Assembly (NCBI GenBank): GCA_034435035.1
Contig: DAOTXW010000068.1
Location: forward strand, 114,690-178,689
DNA: 64,000 nucleotides
Reading direction: 5' to 3'
Source: JAHEME01 sp034435035
GTDB lineage: Bacteria; Chloroflexota; Anaerolineae; Aggregatilineales; UBA3940
Shown here: positions 60,644-64,000 of the stretch, one piece after another
Numbering within the stretch: position 1 is the stretch's first letter
How the letters are laid out: each line of letters begins with the position of its first letter
The notes under the pieces: model-generated
The model's database searches: none
What the model was told of the DNA's origin: nothing
Seen by the model: the letters and a program-made list of their open reading frames with translations, nothing else
Position numbers and translations under genes: made by a program

Positions 60644-61432
60644 CTAGCCTGTGCGATCGGCCGCGGCGGCTAGTGCCTCCTCGCGCGTTGAGTAGATGTC
60701 GAAAATATGGGTGAAGCCCACTGTATCAAATACCTCAGAAACACGGGGAGTCAGCCCGAACAGGGACAGGTTGCCGCCCGAATCGCCGACGCGCCGCCAG
60801 GCCGAGACCAGTGTCTTGAGGCCGCGGCTGGAGATATAGGGAACTTCACTCATATCCACGATCAGCCACAGGCGCCCCTGATCCATCAACTGGCCAAGAG
60901 TGGTCTCCAGCTCTCCAACAGAGGCAGCATCGAGACGCCCCTGGGGCGATACCAGCCAGATCTGGGAGCCAATCTCGGCAACAGGAACATCCAGCGGCAG
61001 CTTGGTCAGCGGCGGGACCGTCTGTTTCTTGATCATGGTGAGGATATTGCGGCCCTCAGTAAATTGGAACTCGACCTGATCCATCATCTTTCGCATGAGG
61101 TGCAGGCCAATTCCGCCCGGCCTGATCTGATCCAGACTCTGTCCGGCCTGCGGCATCGGCACAGCGGCCGGATCAAAGGGCTGCCCATAATCAACGATGC
61201 GGATGGTGCAGACCCCGGGTTCGATGGTGCAGGTAATCTCAATGACGCCGCCGTCCTGCCCACCATAGGCATGCTCTATGATATTGGTGCACGCCTCATC
61301 GACTGCCATACTACAGTGGAAAGTAGCATCTCCATCCAGGCCCGCAGCCTCAGCCGCTTTCGCTACGAATGCAACAACTGCTGGGATACTCTCATAGCGC
61401 CCATCGACGCTTAATTCACGTACTTCGGCCAT
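60644..61432 (-). CDS. Fusion of RsbW-like kinase domain and STAS antagonist domain
   Basis: 262 aa. Residues about 1-140: HATPase_c_2 domain with N-box DEACTNIIEHAYGG (E47, N50), DYGQPFDP and GGIGLHLMRKMMDQ. Residues about 155-255: STAS domain with VDMSEVPYISSRGLKTL; Ser202 is in the position of the phosphorylated Ser. Kinase and its usual substrate type in one chain means intramolecular phosphorylation or a self-limited switch is possible. The N-terminal domain closely resembles the single-domain kinase encoded next. Confidence 0.85.
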   Translation of the reverse strand: MAEVRELSVDGRYESIPAVVAFVAKAAEAAGLDGDATFHCSMAVDEACTNIIEHAYGGQDGGVIEITCTIEPGVCTIRIVDYGQPFDPAAVPMPQAGQSLDQIRPGGIGLHLMRKMMDQVEFQFTEGRNILTMIKKQTVPPLTKLPLDVPVAEIGSQIWLVSPQGRLDAASVGELETTLGQLMDQGRLWLIVDMSEVPYISSRGLKTLVSAWRRVGDSGGNLSLFGLTPRVSEVFDTVGFTHIFDIYSTREEALAAAADRTG

Positions 61433-61458
61433 AGAGGTCGACCCCGCAGAACGGAGCC

Positions 61459-61791
61459 TTAGAAGCTACCGACAGCTGTGACCTGATCGTCAAAGATCTC
61501 GAAGATAGTAGTCAACCCGGCAAGGTCCAGGACCTCACGCACGCGAGCTGATGGGGCACACAGACGCAGATCACCCCCATCTTTCTTCACGCGCTTAAGC
61601 GCGGCAACCAGCTCGCGGAGGCCGGCGCTGCTCATGTACTCAACGCCAGCCAGATCGACCACCAGATTGACCGAGCCGCCTTCGATCTGTGCGTTGAGCC
61701 TGTCGCCCAGCTCGGTAGCGTTGCTGCTGTCAATACGACCGATTACGGTGAACAGATCAACGCGATTCATCTCGGTCACGGTGATGTCCAT
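61459..61791 (-). CDS. STAS-domain anti-sigma factor antagonist
   Basis: 110 aa, the size of SpoIIAA/RsbV. Phosphorylation site region VEYMSSAGLRELV with Ser55 in the conserved place; the preceding VVDLAGV and following RLCAPSARVREVLDLAGL fit the fold. First gene of the cassette; a GGGGGAGG ribosome site lies just upstream. It would be the substrate of the kinase(s) and of the SpoIIE-type phosphatase three genes downstream. Confidence 0.9.
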   Translation of the reverse strand: MDITVTEMNRVDLFTVIGRIDSSNATELGDRLNAQIEGGSVNLVVDLAGVEYMSSAGLRELVAALKRVKKDGGDLRLCAPSARVREVLDLAGLTTIFEIFDDQVTAVGSF

Positions 61792-61839
61792 GAGGGCCTC
61801 CCCCAGGTAGCTTGTGGATATCGGATTCCAGAGTGCCGC

Positions 61840-61848
61840 ATTATACCA
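61840..61848 (-). promoter_or_regulatory. Extended -10 promoter of the partner-switch cassette
   Basis: On the minus strand TGGTATAAT, a consensus -10 with the TG extension, about 48 bases before the STAS ATG. No good -35 at 16-18 bases. Confidence 0.55.
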
Positions 61849-61877
61849 TTGTCAGCGTACAAGCAATAGTGTATCCT
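61849..61877 (+). promoter_or_regulatory. Promoter of the SCP2-domain gene
   Basis: TTGTCA (61849-61854) and TATCCT (61872-61877) with 17-base spacing. The -35 abuts the divergent cassette promoter, so a single regulator could block both. Confidence 0.55.
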
Positions 61878-61931
61878 GTTGCCCATCGATGACACAGCAC
61901 AATGCCTGCTGCCCCCAAGGAGATTGCCTGC

Positions 61932-62255
61932 ATGGCCCAGAAGGTTCGTGAAGTCTTTGAGGAAATACCCGCCCATTTCAACGCAGAAGCCTGGGGATCC
62001 CAGGATGCAGTGCTCCAGTTCAACATCACCGGAGATGACGGGGGTAGTTGGACAGCCACAATACGAAGCGGCCAGCTCACAGTGAATGAAGGCGCCGTAG
62101 ACCGGGCTGACATGACAGTGACCACGTCCGGCACAGATATGCTGGCGATCGTCAATGGGCAGCTCAATGCGGTCAGCGCATTTATGCAGGGGCGCGTGAA
62201 AATCGACGGGGATATGTCGCTGGCCATGAAGCTGCAGAATCTGCTGGCGCGTTGA
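61932..62255 (+). CDS. SCP2 sterol-carrier-like domain protein
   Basis: 107 aa. Start at 61932 is chosen because AAGGAGA ends 8 bases before it; an ATG 30 bases upstream is in frame but lacks a site. Fold pattern of the SCP2/alkyl sulfatase C-terminal family: AVLQFNITGDDGGSWTATI, then ADMTVTTSGTDMLAIVNGQL and FMQGRVKIDGDMSLAMKLQNLL. Such domains bind lipids or hydrophobic ligands; bacterial single-domain forms are uncharacterised. Divergent from the partner-switch cassette. Confidence 0.85.
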   Translation: MAQKVREVFEEIPAHFNAEAWGSQDAVLQFNITGDDGGSWTATIRSGQLTVNEGAVDRADMTVTTSGTDMLAIVNGQLNAVSAFMQGRVKIDGDMSLAMKLQNLLAR

Positions 62256-62293
62256 GCGATGGAGGAAGACCCATACGCATCACCCGCCGGAAG

Positions 62294-62332
62294 ACCGAGG
62301 GCCCGCCAATACCGCTCTGGCGGGCCCTCGGT
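62294..62332. terminator. Bidirectional terminator hairpin between SCP2 gene and tRNA-Pro
   Basis: Perfect 15-bp stem (ACCGAGGGCCCGCCA and its complement) with a 9-base loop. Minus-strand readout is TCTTCC after the stem and plus-strand readout GATTCTGT, so it can end both the SCP2 transcript and the tRNA transcript. Confidence 0.7.
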
Positions 62333-62339
62333 GATTCTG

Positions 62340-62413
62340 TCGGGGCGGCGGGATTCGAACCCACGACCTCTACAACCCCATTGTAGCGCGCTACCAAACT
62401 GCGCCACGCCCCG
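62340..62413 (-). tRNA. tRNA-Pro (anticodon GGG)
   Basis: 74-base cloverleaf on the minus strand. Acceptor CGGGGCG pairs with CGCCCCG including the C1-G72 pair typical of bacterial tRNA-Pro; D arm GCGC; anticodon stem CTACA/TGTAG around loop ATGGGGT, anticodon GGG; T arm GTGGG-TTCGAAT-CCCGC. Discriminator is A and no CCA is encoded. Confidence 0.95.
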
Positions 62414-62424
62414 AACGTGAAGGA

Positions 62425-62453
62425 AGTGTATCACAACCTGCGGCGGCTGGCAA
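62425..62453 (-). promoter_or_regulatory. Promoter of tRNA-Pro
   Basis: Minus-strand TTGCCA (62448-62453) and TACACT (62425-62430) with 17-base spacing; start falls about 5 bases before the mature tRNA 5' end. Confidence 0.6.
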
Positions 62454-62597
62454 GGCGCTCGCTTCCCCCCACCCCGTATGATAGAATCTCGCCGAATTCT
62501 TCTTGCTGAGGAGCGCCAGGTCGCTCACCAGTGCACACGAGCCCGCTGGATGGACGGAAGGCCTGAGAATGCCTGACGAACGTGAGAGGGTAGGGTA

Positions 62598-63794
62598 TTG
62601 AGAAGCACCGGGACAGACTTGCAGAGAGGCGTATTGCTTCAGGGGGTACTTGCCAGCGGCCTGATCTCCGTAGGATTTGCAGGCGGCTTTCTGACCAACC
62701 AGCTGCTCTTACCCAGCGAACGGTCGGAGACGTCCTTTGCGCTGGTCTCAGAGGCCAACGCCCTCATGGATCAGTATTTCCTTTATGCGCCACCCGATGA
62801 GACAACACGTGTCCACGGAGCGGTTCGAGGCCTGGTTGCATCATTTGATGACCAGTACACTTTCTTCGTTGAGCCGCAGCGAGCTGAGATCGACACAGGC
62901 AATCTGGCGGGGCGATTTGGTGGCATTGGCGCGGAACTGACCCAGGATGAGCAAGGGCGATTCCTGATCGTGAACGTTTACCGCGACAACCCGGCCTATC
63001 AGGCGGGCCTTCAAGCTGGCGATCAGATCGTCGCAGTAGACGGGCAGCGGATCGATGATGGAACCTACGATCTCGATGCCGTGCTCGCGCTGATTCGCGG
63101 GGAAATTGGTGAGGAGTTGACTTTGACCATCATCCGCAATGGCCAGACCCGTGACTATCGGATGGTGCGGGCGGAGGTGCTGATACCATCGACCTTCTGG
63201 CGGATGCTGGAGGAGGATTCACGGATTGGCTACATCCAGATAGCGCGATTCACCGACCGGGCCGCTGAGGAGGTCCGGCAGGCTCTGGGCGAGCTTGCCG
63301 GGCAAGGAGCCGAAGCGATTGTGCTCGACCTGCGCGACAACGGCGGAGGGCTGGTAGATTCGGCGGTTGACGTGGCCGGGGAGTTTCTGGATGGGGGTGT
63401 CATCCTGTACGAGCAACGCAAGGGGCAAGCCGAGCAGGTCTACAACGCGTCGCGGGGAGGGTCTAGCCTGAACCTGCCGCTGGTCGTGCTGGTGAATCAG
63501 AATTCGGCCAGCGCTTCCGAAATCGTAGCTGGCGCGCTTCGGGACCGGGGGCGGGCTGTTCTGATCGGGCAGAGGACTTTTGGCAAAGGATCGGTGCAGC
63601 TGATCCTGCCCCTGAGAGATGGTTCATCCATCCACGTGACGAACGCGCAGTGGTTCACGCCCAATCACCAGCGAATTGAAGGCGAGGGTCTGATACCGGA
63701 TGTCGTGACTGAGCCGATCGAGGGCGGGGACGCTGAACTGCTGGCCGCCGTTGAGGTACTTGCCGGCCAGCTGGCCGCGGCAGCCGACAACTAG
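62598..63794 (+). CDS. S41-family C-terminal processing protease (CtpA-like)
   Basis: 398 aa with a TTG start. One N-terminal membrane/signal helix (about 12-38), a helical segment, PDZ domain (about 100-185; GGIGAEL and NVYRDNPAYQAGLQAGDQI), and the S41 protease core: DLRDNGGGLVDSAVDVAG, VLVNQNSASASEIVAGALRD with the nucleophile Ser in the SAS position, then GQRTFGKGSVQ with the catalytic Lys. Cleaves C-termini of exported proteins. Reads toward another membrane-anchored gene, 44 bases on. Confidence 0.92.
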   Translation: MRSTGTDLQRGVLLQGVLASGLISVGFAGGFLTNQLLLPSERSETSFALVSEANALMDQYFLYAPPDETTRVHGAVRGLVASFDDQYTFFVEPQRAEIDTGNLAGRFGGIGAELTQDEQGRFLIVNVYRDNPAYQAGLQAGDQIVAVDGQRIDDGTYDLDAVLALIRGEIGEELTLTIIRNGQTRDYRMVRAEVLIPSTFWRMLEEDSRIGYIQIARFTDRAAEEVRQALGELAGQGAEAIVLDLRDNGGGLVDSAVDVAGEFLDGGVILYEQRKGQAEQVYNASRGGSSLNLPLVVLVNQNSASASEIVAGALRDRGRAVLIGQRTFGKGSVQLILPLRDGSSIHVTNAQWFTPNHQRIEGEGLIPDVVTEPIEGGDAELLAAVEVLAGQLAAAADN

Positions 63795-63838
63795 CGGAGC
63801 AGCGGCCCGTCACACCAACTAGGACAGGAAATAAGAGT

Positions 63839-64000
63839 ATGGCGGTAGAGAGTGAAACACAGTTGTCGAGCAAATGGCGCTATATTGCGCGGATCGTACT
63901 GGGCATCGTACTGCTGGGGTTGGTCTTTGCAGCCGGCGTTTTCACAGGCATTGGAATCACCTCGGCCCAGGCAGCATCGGCGTTTCACACGCCGATGCTG
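63839..64000 (+). CDS. N-terminus of a membrane-anchored protein (cut by window end)
   Basis: At least 54 residues, open to the window end. A polar start (AVESETQLSSKWRYIAR) and a membrane helix (about 20-42, IVLGIVLLGLVFAAGVFTG), then the beginning of an exported region. AGGAAA lies upstream of the ATG. It may be another protease paralogue given the S41 neighbour, but nothing in the visible part decides this. Confidence 0.5.
   Translation, partial: MAVESETQLSSKWRYIARIVLGIVLLGLVFAAGVFTGIGITSAQAASAFHTPML

Noticed and set aside
54435..62290. Similar short stretch GCATCACCC(A)CCG after the genes at 54443 and 62255
   Set aside because: Only a dozen bases match and there are no further copies or structure; likely chance.
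1..64000. CRISPR arrays, insertion sequences, attachment sites or replication origins
   Set aside because: No regularly spaced repeats, transposase, integrase or DnaA-box clusters were seen.

Overview
The window looks like a chromosomal piece of a GC-rich bacterium, most likely a member of the Chloroflexota (Anaerolineae-like). This is an inference from gene families and neighbourhoods: a baseplate-J-like membrane protein beside alaS, large GT39-type membrane proteins with repeated beta-sandwich tails, multi-GAF SpoIIE phosphatases, and a split glutamate synthase-like pair. I see no insertion sequence, prophage, integrase or CRISPR array. Coding density is high, many genes overlap by 4 bases, and only one gap exceeds 300 bases.

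Layout. 1-4 kb: the end of fabF, fabH (fatty acid synthesis), then convergent sppA and tyrS. 4-13.5 kb: a LysE-type exporter, then alaS, a baseplate-J-like membrane protein, ruvX, mltG and an orphan solute-binding lipoprotein, meeting nicotinate phosphoribosyltransferase head-on. 13.7-16.5 kb: two tandem DsbA-like anchored oxidoreductases, an ICMT/NnrU-like membrane protein and thioredoxin. 16.6-22.2 kb: pyrimidine-nucleoside phosphorylase, a reduced DUF374-like protein, a radical SAM protein and a heavy-metal P1B ATPase. 22.2-27.9 kb: a leader that carries what reads as a complete glmS-class self-cleaving ribozyme, followed by two proteins that together hold the three catalytic modules of glutamate synthase. 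This is the most unusual feature here, because the ribozyme's classical target, glmS, is absent.

28-53 kb is a sugar-nucleotide and cell-surface glycan island mixed with methyl-cycle housekeeping: mtnA; a CDP-3,6-dideoxyhexose set (rfbF, rfbG and an SDR-RfbH fusion) with two small related unknown proteins; a GT2; a PfkB kinase, a GNAT and ahcY; then rmd and gmd (GDP-D-rhamnose type), phosphohexomutase, tatD, GT2, GT4, two GT39-like proteins, a YfhO-like protein and an O-antigen ligase/polymerase-like protein, mostly joined by 4-base overlaps. 53-56.6 kb: a beta-propeller exported protein, a Nudix hydrolase and an anchored beta-lactamase-like protein.

56.7-61.8 kb, minus strand, is a partner-switching regulatory cassette: a STAS antagonist, a kinase-STAS fusion, a membrane-anchored kinase and a five-GAF membrane-anchored phosphatase. 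Back-to-back promoters separate it from a small SCP2-domain gene. The window ends with tRNA-Pro(GGG), an S41 C-terminal processing protease and the start of another membrane-anchored protein. Promoter and terminator calls rest on hexamers and inverted repeats read by eye.
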